A model generated the notes under the pieces. The model did no database searches. It worked only from the letters and a program-made list of their open reading frames with translations, and had not been told where the DNA came from. Both the position numbers and the translations under genes were made by a program. DNA of 17,808 nt from Parachlamydiales bacterium (lineage in GTDB: Bacteria; Chlamydiota; Chlamydiia; Chlamydiales; JAJFMK01), in the NCBI GenBank assembly GCA_020050175.1, contig JAGVKY010000079.1:1-17808 (forward strand). The letters are read 5' to 3'. How positions within the stretch are numbered: position 1 is the first letter of the stretch; each line of letters begins with the position of its first letter. Below are positions 1 to 6,660 of the stretch, one piece after another.

Positions 1-104
1 ATGGAGAGTCTTTTCTGGAATTTTTCTTTATAGGCCCCTTTGTACATGTGGAGACCATCATCGCCACTTCCCGTGAAAGAGTTCAGCAAAAAGTGAGTGA
101 CTAA
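1..104 (+). CDS. 3' end of an unidentified protein (partial, cut by window edge)
   Basis: Reading from base 3, an open frame of 33 codons runs to a TAA at 102-104. The tail reads like a real C-terminus, with a hydrophobic stretch (FFIGPF), then HVETIIATSRERVQQ and a charged end. HVET followed by a hydrophobic strand and SR is weakly reminiscent of the end of TrmA/RlmD-type uracil-5 methyltransferases, but this is too little to assign a family. The frame is open at the left edge, so the start lies outside the window. It converges with the leftward gene ending at 115, leaving only 10 bases between the two stop codons. No terminator hairpin is visible between them. Confidence 0.5.
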   Translation, partial: GESFLEFFFIGPFVHVETIIATSRERVQQKVSD

Positions 105-114
105 CATTTGCCAA

Positions 115-969
115 TTAAGAAGTGATACAGGAATAGTCATTTAGCGATTTCTTTTGAAATTTCTTTGCTTTAAGTGCTTCAGAGCACATTTCTTCAAAAG
201 ATAAAGAAGCTTCATCATCTATCTCTAAAAGAGTTGCTGGGCAGCCTGCTTTTGCCCACACTTGGCTATAAAGTTCCCAAACCTCTTCTCTAACAGATTG
301 GTCGTGGGTATCTATAATCCAATTACCACTTTCAACATGTCCTGCCAAATGGATTTGGAGGATTTTTTCAAATGGAATGGAAGAGAGATATTCATCTGTA
401 TTGAATCAAATATTTTTTGAATTCACGTAAATGTTGTTAACGTCCAGTAACATGTAAGTTTCAGACTTTTCAACAATATAGGAATAGAAATCCCATTCGC
501 TCATTTCCTTCCCTTCTGCTTCCATATAGGAGGAGATGTTTTCTAAAGCAAAGGGGAGCTCAAGATAGTCCTGAACTATTTTTGCTCTTTCGATGACATA
601 ATCGGCTACTTCCCAGGTAAAGGGAAGTGGAAGAAGTTCATGAAAATTGGCTCCAGGAACTTTCCCCCAGCTAAGATGTTCAGATACAAAAGGAGCCTTA
701 ACTCGCTTTGCGAGCTCCTTAACCTTCCCTAGGTAATCAAAATCTAATGGCATTGGACTTCCTATTGCAAGGCCAACACCATGTAGGATAATAGGATAAC
801 GACCTACAAGGTATTCAAGGGCTAGCGAATTTTTTTTTGTCTCTACAAGAAATTGATCGGTAATAAGTTCGAACCAATCGATGGGGACAGAAGTCCCTTG
901 GATGTCAGGAAGGTGTTTCACGCGAAATGAAACACCAATCCCTAAATTCTTGATAGAGGCTTCTTTCAA
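115..969 (-). pseudogene. DUF692/MNIO-family metallo-oxidase (BufB-like), interrupted by an in-frame TGA
   Basis: The 284-codon frame matches the DUF692 family (multinuclear non-heme iron-dependent oxidative enzymes such as MbnB, TglH and BufB) in length and motifs. Family enzymes oxidise cysteines in small ribosomal peptides. Counting from a TTG start at 969, candidate metal ligands are H63 (ILHGVG), H98 (SEHLSW), E143 (ALENI), D176 (LLDVNN), H207 (IHLAGH), D220 and H222 (DTH) and E249 (LLEID). Codon 188 (408-406) is TGA, sitting where the family usually has Gly in an N-x-G-F motif; GGA to TGA is one substitution. Frame and homology continue unbroken on both sides, so this is a nonsense mutation, not a frameshift. 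TGA is an ordinary stop elsewhere in the window. The first part alone (406-969, 187 residues) lacks half the ligands. The TTG start lies 3 bases after the peptide gene's stop. No RRE-domain partner (DUF2063/BufC) follows. It could be a recent pseudogene or a base-call error. Confidence 0.85.
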
Positions 970-972
970 GTC

Positions 973-1191
973 TTAGACTCTCTCTTGATGAGAATCATAA
1001 GTGCGACGGCTGTCCCAGTCTTTGTCGCTGCAGCAACCTGTTGTCCGATAAAGGGCGTGCTGAGAGCAATCTAGAAACGCTTTTTCAGATGAAAAGCCAG
1101 GATTGGACTCCTCTGCAGATAGTGTAGTGCCAGCAGAAATAGCTGTTGTCATAGCAAGTAGAGCCAGGGATTTTAGATCTTTCAAATTCAT
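973..1191 (-). CDS. Small secreted cysteine-containing peptide, candidate bufferin-like MNIO substrate
   Basis: This 72-residue protein begins with a classical Sec signal peptide: K4/K7, a hydrophobic run at residues 9-24 (LALLAMTTAISAGTTL), and a probable cleavage after LSA at 24-26. The mature part of about 46 residues is polar and has three cysteines, C42 and the adjacent pair C53-C54 (GCCSDKDW). The ATG at 1191 has a GAGG Shine-Dalgarno 5 bases upstream and a promoter further up. The stop is 3 bases before the DUF692/MNIO start, so the two are translationally linked, as bufferin precursors are with their maturases. The sequence does not match a DUF2282 bufferin that I can recognise, so substrate status is inferred from position, size, signal peptide and cysteines. 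Because the partner enzyme is interrupted, the peptide may no longer be modified. Confidence 0.6.
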   Translation of the reverse strand: MNLKDLKSLALLAMTTAISAGTTLSAEESNPGFSSEKAFLDCSQHALYRTTGCCSDKDWDSRRTYDSHQERV

Positions 1192-1219
1192 ATATACCTC
1201 ACGATGTTCAAAGACTTAA

Positions 1220-1249
1220 TTTATGGAGCGGTGGCCTCATTTCTGTCAA
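1220..1249 (-). promoter_or_regulatory. Sigma70-like promoter of the peptide/MNIO pair
   Basis: Read on the minus strand, a perfect -35 TTGACA (1249-1244) is followed after 18 bases by CATAAA (1225-1220), a 4/6 match to TATAAT. Transcription would start near 1213, about 20 bases upstream of the ATG at 1191, leaving room for the GAGG ribosome site. The rest of the 1192-1400 gap shows no other gene or convincing terminator. Confidence 0.5.
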
Positions 1250-1400
1250 ATGAATTTAATCTTTATATCGATTTCAGCTTATCTCTCGAAGATTTCTGAA
1301 CCGGAAATTTATAGAGGGGGGTGGCAGGGGAAAATCTAAAAAAGGCTCTTCGGCATTATTTAAACCCACAAAATAGGAGGGATTTACAACGCTTCTCTAC

Positions 1401-2003
1401 TCAGGGGTAGAGATTCATCCCCTCTTGAATGGCCTCCGCAGTAGTTGCAGGGGGTGAGATGATGACTTCGATAGTAGAAAAAGGGAGGGGGACGCGGAAA
1501 CGATCCCACGTCCGAAATCTAAATGTAAAAGAGCTCTTCCATGAAACAGGCAAAATGGGGGTGCCAGTTTTACGAGAGACTTCGAGAATCCCTTCTTTAA
1601 GGGTCTTAGGGGGGCCTTTCGGTCCATCAGGAGTGATGAGCAAAGTTCTATTTCCTTTTTCTACTTCACGGATCATTTCCAGAAGGCCCCTTGCACGTGC
1701 TCTGTGTCCAATGCGAATGCTGTCGGCTTGAGGGAAGCGGGAGACAACGGCATGGAGCCAATCCCCATCTCGACTGTTGCTGATACAGGCAATAAATTTT
1801 GTTTTTAAGCAAAAGCGGTTGAAGATGGGGGGGACAATCGCCATGCTGTCGTGCCAAAAAGAGAGAATGGCAGACCCCTCTCCAATGGTTTTTTCAAAAT
1901 GTTCGATTCCCTTTAAGCGAACTCTGCATGTCTTAAAAATCAATTTTAAGACCATTAGCATAAAAGCTGCGACTAAGCGGTGTTTAAAAGTGAGCGTTCT
2001 CAT
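1401..2003 (-). CDS. Lysophospholipid acyltransferase-like protein (DUF374/LPLAT superfamily)
   Basis: Probable membrane-associated acyltransferase of 200 residues, in the DUF374 branch often found beside LPS core genes. An N-terminal hydrophobic segment (residues about 11-23) is followed by RLKG and then SFWHDS (H51), the position of the catalytic His block. A TPDGPKGP motif near residues 123-130 is typical of this family. DUF374 members usually read WHG; here it is WHD. I chose the ATG at 2003 because it overlaps the lpxB stop as ATGA and begins MRTLTFKHRL; an in-frame start 30 codons upstream would lie inside lpxB and adds unrelated residues. No strong Shine-Dalgarno is visible, so expression probably depends on coupling to lpxB. 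The likely role is fatty-acyl transfer in lipid A or phospholipid synthesis; the substrate cannot be read from sequence. It is the last gene of the six-gene unit. Confidence 0.75.
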   Translation of the reverse strand: MRTLTFKHRLVAAFMLMVLKLIFKTCRVRLKGIEHFEKTIGEGSAILSFWHDSMAIVPPIFNRFCLKTKFIACISNSRDGDWLHAVVSRFPQADSIRIGHRARARGLLEMIREVEKGNRTLLITPDGPKGPPKTLKEGILEVSRKTGTPILPVSWKSSFTFRFRTWDRFRVPLPFSTIEVIISPPATTAEAIQEGMNLYP

Positions 2004-3205
2004 GTAGATAAGACTTGCCGGATCTTTCTTGCAGCAAGTTGAGTAGGAGGAAGATAACCTGGTGGACGCAATAGATTCCAGACCTCTTCGCACCCTTTTT
2101 TAACCTCTTCACCCCTTGGCCCGATTAGCTCTTCTAAGGAGGCAAGAACTTTATCAGGAGGAGCCCCCTCTTTAATCCACTCAGGGTAAAGTGTAGTGCC
2201 GGCTAAAATATTCACCATGCAGTAATGAGGAAGATCTAACTTAAACCACCATTTAGCTAAAAATCGATCGAAGGGCGAGAGGGCATAGAGGACAACAGTC
2301 GGGACTTGATGCCAAGCCAGCTCCAATGTCACAGTTCCTGATTTTGCGATCGCTAATTTGGCGTGACGCATTAAGTCGTAGGTGTGGGAAGGGGGAATTT
2401 CGACAAAAGAGAACTTTTTGCCTATCCCATTTTTCAACAATTCGGAAAAGCTTTTCTGCGCAACAGAAAAGGCTATTTGATAAGAGGGGTGGCTGTCTAG
2501 AAACTTTTCAATAATGGGGACGATAAGAGGGAGATTTCTATTGATCTCTTCCCTCCGGCTTCCAGGAAAAATCGCTAGAAGAGGTTGCTCGGAGTCAATT
2601 CCAAAGTGTTCTTCAAACTGAGGCTCATAGTTCACCTGCTGCAAATGTTCAATCAGGGGATGGCCAACATATTCAACTTCGAGCGGGGTGGAAGAATAAA
2701 ATGGCTTTTCAAAGGGATAGATTGTGAACAGGAGATCCAAATTCTCAACAATTGTTTTAATTCTATTCTTGCGCCAAGCCCAAACAGTCGGCGAAACAAA
2801 ATGGATCAGCTTCCCTTTGTAGCCCCCCTTTCGCAAATTCTTTGCTAAACGGAGGTTAAACCCCGGGAAATCGATAAACAGGACTCCTTTTGGCTGACGG
2901 GTCAAAATCTCTCTTTCGACCTGTTTTAAGGTGTTTAAAATCGATGGGAGATTTTTGATGATTTCCCAGACGCCGATGATTTGCATTTTTTCGTAATAGC
3001 CAATGGGGATGAGGCCCGCTTTGACCATTTGGGGGCCTCCAACACCTACAAGAGGAAGTTTTGGAAGTTCCCTTTTAAGGCTTTTGATGAGGTGAGATCC
3101 TAAAAGATCGCCGCTTGCTTCACCCGCCACAAGAAAAAACTCTTCGCTTGCAGCTATGGGTGCTGAGAGCGCTTGGCTAAGCGTTATAGATGCGGCAGTG
3201 TTCAT
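2000..3205 (-). CDS. lpxB: Lipid-A-disaccharide synthase
   Basis: LpxB (GT19) joins UDP-2,3-diacylglucosamine and lipid X into the lipid A disaccharide at the inner membrane. The 401-residue protein carries the family signatures in order: VAGEASGDLLGSHL near the N-terminus, GVGGPQM, FIDFPGFNLRLAK, VSPTVWAW, GHPLIEH, FPGSRREEI and AKSGTVTLELA. I use the ATG at 3205, which overlaps the LABN gene stop as ATGA; the frame is open to 3283 but that part lies within the preceding gene and is not LpxB-like. About 20 residues precede the first conserved strand, a slightly long N-terminus. There is no clear Shine-Dalgarno, which suggests reinitiation after the LABN gene. In Chlamydiaceae, as I recall, LABN domains and LpxB form one polypeptide of about 600 residues; here they are two adjacent coding sequences. 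Confidence 0.95.
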   Translation of the reverse strand: MNTAASITLSQALSAPIAASEEFFLVAGEASGDLLGSHLIKSLKRELPKLPLVGVGGPQMVKAGLIPIGYYEKMQIIGVWEIIKNLPSILNTLKQVEREILTRQPKGVLFIDFPGFNLRLAKNLRKGGYKGKLIHFVSPTVWAWRKNRIKTIVENLDLLFTIYPFEKPFYSSTPLEVEYVGHPLIEHLQQVNYEPQFEEHFGIDSEQPLLAIFPGSRREEINRNLPLIVPIIEKFLDSHPSYQIAFSVAQKSFSELLKNGIGKKFSFVEIPPSHTYDLMRHAKLAIAKSGTVTLELAWHQVPTVVLYALSPFDRFLAKWWFKLDLPHYCMVNILAGTTLYPEWIKEGAPPDKVLASLEELIGPRGEEVKKGCEEVWNLLRPPGYLPPTQLAARKIRQVLST

Positions 3206-3867
3206 CGGCGTAAGGATAAAATAAGATTTCGAACAGCTGAAAGCGATCCAAAAATGGGGCCCATCAAATTGATAAAATCCCAACTATACCAAAAATAGAT
3301 GGAAGAAAAAAAAGCTCCTATCAGAGATACACTCCAAAAGGTTGGGGATAAGTGGCTCTCTCCGAGGCGCTCTGTCTCCCACCACTGAACAAAGAAACGG
3401 GATGAGAAAAGGAGGAGCCCGAAAACACCCAAAATTTCCCACAGTTGAGAAACCTCATGCCCTTTTTCACTCCATGGAGTGCTTGGCACTCTCATCCATT
3501 CCCATTCCCCTTTCAGATAGGAGAGAGAGATTGTCAAAAGAGAAAGGAATAAAAGGGTCAGGATTAGTTGGTAATAAACCGTTTTAATGGGAGCTCGTTC
3601 TTCTCTCATTAACTCTAAATTTCGCTTGGCAAGGACAGCCTGGGCTCCTTGTAGAAGGGCAATGGGCCACTGGAATTGGAATGCCCCATGAAGAGCTAGG
3701 GAGAGATTTCCCCAAATAGAAAGCTGCCAAAAGGTCTTGTTAACAACTGAGCGACCTTCTTTTTCCGATTGCCACCATTGCATACAAAAGCGTACGCCAA
3801 AAAAGAGACTGGAAATAACGCCTAAAAAATAGAGGTTTCGTTGCAACGCTTCAATCAGATCGTACAA
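3202..3867 (-). CDS. Membrane protein with two tandem lipid-A-disaccharide-synthase N-terminal (LABN) domains
   Basis: The 221-residue protein contains two copies of the same module. The first reads RFCMQWWQSEKEG, then VVNKTFWQLSIWG, then GAQAVLAKRNLEL. The second reads RFFVQWWETERLG, then HLSPTFWSVSLIG, then GSLSAVRNLILSL. Each has a membrane helix before the R-F-x-x-Q-W-W motif and more helices after it, giving roughly six membrane segments with a linker of about 60 residues. LABN proteins accompany GT2 glycosyltransferases or LpxB in lipid A loci. The frame is open upstream to a TTG at 3921 inside the glycosyltransferase gene, but the TTG at 3867 has a strong AAGGAAGG ribosome site 8 bases upstream and lies 5 bases after that gene's stop, so I prefer it. 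The stop overlaps the lpxB ATG. Confidence 0.8.
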   Translation of the reverse strand: MYDLIEALQRNLYFLGVISSLFFGVRFCMQWWQSEKEGRSVVNKTFWQLSIWGNLSLALHGAFQFQWPIALLQGAQAVLAKRNLELMREERAPIKTVYYQLILTLLFLSLLTISLSYLKGEWEWMRVPSTPWSEKGHEVSQLWEILGVFGLLLFSSRFFVQWWETERLGESHLSPTFWSVSLIGAFFSSIYFWYSWDFINLMGPIFGSLSAVRNLILSLRR

Positions 3868-3872
3868 TTTTT

Positions 3873-4589
3873 TTAACCTTCCTTGGCAATACGGGGCTCC
3901 ACTCTCCGCTTTCTCATCCAATAAACAGCGAAAAGATCAAAAATAGGATTTAAGGAACGATTAAAAATATTATAATGACTTTTGCCTTTTAAACGGGGAC
4001 GATGACTGACATCCACTTGAACCACGCGGTACCCCTCCATCCGAAAAAGAGCAGGAAAAAAGCGGTGCATTCCTCTAAAAAGCTTAATGCCAGAAAGAGC
4101 CTCTTTCCTAAAGAGCTTTAAAGAGCAGCCTGTATCTTCAACGCCATCTTGGCAAAGCCTACTCCTGACTGCATTTGCGACACGGGAAATAAGACGCTTT
4201 GTAAGGCTGTCCTTTCTTTTTTTTCTTCGCCCCACAACAAGATCAGCTTCATTTTTTAAGGCAAGCAAGTGAGGGATATCTTTCGGGTCGTTTTGGCCGT
4301 CTCCGTCGAGAGTGATAATCCAGGGACCTAGAGCCGCTCTAAAGCCAGCTAGAAAAGCAGCCGTCTGCCCATAGTTACGATCAAAAGAGAGATAGCGCAA
4401 GACTGGAGTGCATTGGGCCATATTCTCAAGAAGAGCAAGTGTTCCATCTATTGACCCATCATCGACAACAATAACCTCATAGGATTCTGCAAGAGGCTCT
4501 AAAACAGCAAAGATCTCAGCAAGAAGCGTGGGTAAATTTTCTTTCTCATCTTTGACAGGGATGACAACGCTTAAAGAGGGAAAATTCAT
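3873..4589 (-). CDS. Family 2 glycosyltransferase (dolichyl-phosphate-mannose/undecaprenyl-phosphate-sugar synthase type)
   Basis: The 238-residue GT-A fold enzyme shows VVIPVKDEKENL (residues 8-19), the nucleotide-binding DDGS (43-46) and the catalytic/metal DGDGQNDP (95-102). A later ED-TGCSLKLFRKEA stretch and a GKSHYN motif are typical of DPM1/ArnC-like transferases. Such enzymes move a sugar from a nucleotide donor to a polyprenyl phosphate or a lipid A-type acceptor on the cytoplasmic face. It lacks the paired C-terminal membrane helices found in ArnC-type proteins, and the LABN membrane protein directly downstream may supply the membrane anchor. The ATG at 4589 shares one base with the hydrolase stop (TGATG). 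GT2 next to LABN is a recurrent pair. The transferred sugar cannot be deduced. Confidence 0.9.
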   Translation of the reverse strand: MNFPSLSVVIPVKDEKENLPTLLAEIFAVLEPLAESYEVIVVDDGSIDGTLALLENMAQCTPVLRYLSFDRNYGQTAAFLAGFRAALGPWIITLDGDGQNDPKDIPHLLALKNEADLVVGRRKKRKDSLTKRLISRVANAVRSRLCQDGVEDTGCSLKLFRKEALSGIKLFRGMHRFFPALFRMEGYRVVQVDVSHRPRLKGKSHYNIFNRSLNPIFDLFAVYWMRKRRVEPRIAKEG

Positions 4590-5293
4590 CAGGAAAGCCT
4601 TTTTAAGAGAATCTGTCCGCCGGCAATAAAAATCTCTTCTGGTGTCCCATGCCCTTTAAAGCCTATGGAGGGATAGAGCAAAAGCTGAATATCGGGGTTT
4701 ATTACTCTTTGTTTTTTGGCAACTTCTCCGATTTTTTGGAAAAAATGGACCACTTTTTCTGTCTGAACTCTTTCGTCATTAAAGCTGACAAAGCCCCGGA
4801 TCCATTTTTTTGCGAGAGGTTCTGCATAATTTTCTAAGGAAAGTCCGTGGAATTGGACTAAAGGGGCAAAGGCAACAACTCCATCCATGAGATCTGTAGC
4901 GCTTGCCATCCGAAAAGCGGCCATTGCCCCTCGAGAAAGGCCTGCTGCTGTTACAGCCCCAGGAATCAGGACTCCTCGCTCTTTCAGCTCATTAAGATAA
5001 CCGATAGACTCTTCGACAAATGGAGTTAAAAAATCTTCATTTTTATCATGCGCCCTTTTCCAAGCTTCCAGCCCCTCATTTTGATCAACCCCAACCGGGT
5101 GGAAAGGCAAGTCCCAAGAAAAAATTCGGATAGGGGCGCCATGGAGTGGAATCAGAACTTGGTTATAAGGATCCTGCAGGGGAGAATCCTTGTGGGACAT
5201 GGTGAAATAAAAAAGAGCTGGGAGGGGGCCTACATCAAGGGGAGGCCCTAAAAAAGATATTTTTGCGCCCGAGGAAAGGGAGAGGGTCCTCAC
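4589..5293 (-). CDS. Alpha/beta-hydrolase-fold protein of unknown substrate
   Basis: The 234-residue protein has the nucleophile elbow GLSRG with Ser at about residue 120, a preceding strand (GAVTAAG), and a C-terminal GHG motif at about residue 217 that could supply the catalytic His. An acidic residue in SFNDERV at about 173 is a candidate third member of the triad. There is no signal peptide, so a cytoplasmic enzyme is likely. I chose the GTG at 5293, which forms a GTGA overlap with the pcnB stop and has GGAGGG five bases upstream; a GTG at 5311 in the same frame lies in front of that ribosome site. The protein resembles esterase/peptidase-type hydrolases, but the substrate is unknown. Its place between pcnB and the lipid A genes suggests co-transcription rather than a proven shared pathway. 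Confidence 0.75.
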   Translation of the reverse strand: MRTLSLSSGAKISFLGPPLDVGPLPALFYFTMSHKDSPLQDPYNQVLIPLHGAPIRIFSWDLPFHPVGVDQNEGLEAWKRAHDKNEDFLTPFVEESIGYLNELKERGVLIPGAVTAAGLSRGAMAAFRMASATDLMDGVVAFAPLVQFHGLSLENYAEPLAKKWIRGFVSFNDERVQTEKVVHFFQKIGEVAKKQRVINPDIQLLLYPSIGFKGHGTPEEIFIAGGQILLKRLS

Positions 5294-6558
5294 CGATTCC
5301 CTCCGCTCCACTTCTTCTTAGGATGGTGCCACTGATGTTGTCGAGGAGCTCTTTCTCCCTTATGGGCCTTTTCTTTGAAGGCCTCCATCCATTTAGCGTA
5401 AATCTCTTTAAGTTCTGGTTGAAGGAGCGACCGGATTTTAAGAAGTTTTAAAGCGTCGGGAAAATCTCTTGATTCGATAAAGCGCCATTTAAAACCACCC
5501 TTTTTGGGAATTAAAGGGGTGAGGCGGAATTGGTTGATCATGACTTGCGACATGAGAGCAGAGAGACGTTTAGGAAAACGGGAAAAACTTGTTGTCACAA
5601 CTTCGTGGATTAACTTATGGACGGCAAGAGTTATTTCCCCTAAATGAAGAGGTTGCTCGGAAGAGGCTTGGGCTGCTTTAAGCTCTTTTTCAAAAATAGG
5701 GAAGAGGAGGCAGGCTGTTAAAATCGGCCTTTCCAGAGCGCTTTTCCCAAATTGATTTTGAATCAGATCAGCTTTGGATAAATAGGCAAAGATTGTTTCG
5801 CCCTCTTCTCCTTCCATGAAGGGAATTAAGTGGGGGAAGATGAGATGAAGAAGTCCTGAACTTTGGAGGAGGCGAAAGAAAGAGGAGCTATGACCAGACT
5901 CCAACATCCGCATGATCTCTTCGAGAACACGGGCCTCAGAACTTTTGATAATATCTTCTTTTAAAGTGTTAAGGGCTCTTTCGGTTTCATCGTCGATCAA
6001 AAAGCCGAAGCGGGCCTTAAATTTTAGAAGCCGGATCATCCGAACAGGATCTTCACGGAAGCGAATGAGGGGATCGCCAATAGAGACTAAAGTTCTTCTT
6101 TCTAAATCTCGAACTCCGCCCACAAAATCGATGATTGTTTCATCAAGGGGGTTATAGAAAAGACCGTTTAAAGTGAAGTCTCTTCTTAGAGCATCTTCTT
6201 CTGGTGTACCCCAAGCATTGTCTTCTACAATCAGCTCCCCTTCATCGGAGTCACGGCGTCGAAAAGTGGCCACTTCGATCACTTTTTTGCCAAAACGGAT
6301 GTGGGCTAATCTGAATCTACGGCCAATGAGGAGGCAGCGTCTCCCAAAAACTTTTTTAACTTCTTCGGGTCTTGCGCTAGTGGAGACGTCGAAATCTTTA
6401 GGGGTTACCCCAGACAAAAGGTCGCGGACACCACCACCTACTAAGTAGGCGGCATGTCCATGATCTTGAAGTTTTCGGATAACCTCTAAGGCATCAGGAT
6501 CAATGAGGCTCGCATCGATATGATGCGCATGTGGAGAATAAAGGACCGGCTCGTGCAC
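5290..6558 (-). CDS. pcnB: Poly(A) polymerase / CCA-adding-type nucleotidyltransferase
   Basis: A 422-residue class II nucleotidyltransferase, best read as PcnB, which adds 3' poly(A) tails that help RNA decay. The catalytic head has YLVGGGVRDLL (38-48), DFDVST (55-60) with the two metal carboxylates D55 and D57, and a third acidic residue at E95 (IEVATFR). RRDFTLNGLFYNP (126-138) and an RFREDPVRMIRLLKF-type motif further on are conserved. The C-terminus is basic and His-rich (RQHQWHHPKKKW), as in many PcnB proteins that bind RNA. It starts at GTG 6558; no in-frame ATG is near and no clear Shine-Dalgarno is seen. A CCA-adding enzyme is the alternative, but the length and basic tail favour PcnB. 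It heads the leftward six-gene unit and is divergent from glmM, 102 bases apart. Confidence 0.9.
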   Translation of the reverse strand: MHEPVLYSPHAHHIDASLIDPDALEVIRKLQDHGHAAYLVGGGVRDLLSGVTPKDFDVSTSARPEEVKKVFGRRCLLIGRRFRLAHIRFGKKVIEVATFRRRDSDEGELIVEDNAWGTPEEDALRRDFTLNGLFYNPLDETIIDFVGGVRDLERRTLVSIGDPLIRFREDPVRMIRLLKFKARFGFLIDDETERALNTLKEDIIKSSEARVLEEIMRMLESGHSSSFFRLLQSSGLLHLIFPHLIPFMEGEEGETIFAYLSKADLIQNQFGKSALERPILTACLLFPIFEKELKAAQASSEQPLHLGEITLAVHKLIHEVVTTSFSRFPKRLSALMSQVMINQFRLTPLIPKKGGFKWRFIESRDFPDALKLLKIRSLLQPELKEIYAKWMEAFKEKAHKGERAPRQHQWHHPKKKWSGGNR

Positions 6559-6660
6559 GCGTTTAGAAAAATCGTTAGAGTGTAAAATAATAGAATAACT
6601 TACTATTTAGAGGCGATTGCAAACTTCGCTTTGCCTCGGTAATAGTCTCCTATTTTAGAC

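Noticed and set aside
406..408. TGA as selenocysteine or a recoded tryptophan codon in the MNIO gene
   Set aside because: The family has Gly at this position, no SECIS-like hairpin was evident, and other genes in the window end with TGA while using TGG for Trp.
1281..1345. Terminator after the acyltransferase gene (AAATTTC...GAAATCT and GCCGAAGAGCC-T run on the minus strand)
   Set aside because: The first stem is short with a mismatch and no T run; the second is not self-complementary.
1429..1731. 100-codon plus-strand frame opposite the acyltransferase
   Set aside because: Lies wholly inside the acyltransferase gene on the other strand, whose family motifs are clear; no domain seen in the antisense product.
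6613..6637. Inverted repeat GAGGC...GCCTC and GCGA...TCGC in the pcnB-glmM gap as an operator or riboswitch
   Set aside because: The two possible stems use the same bases and are short; no known riboswitch core could be recognised.
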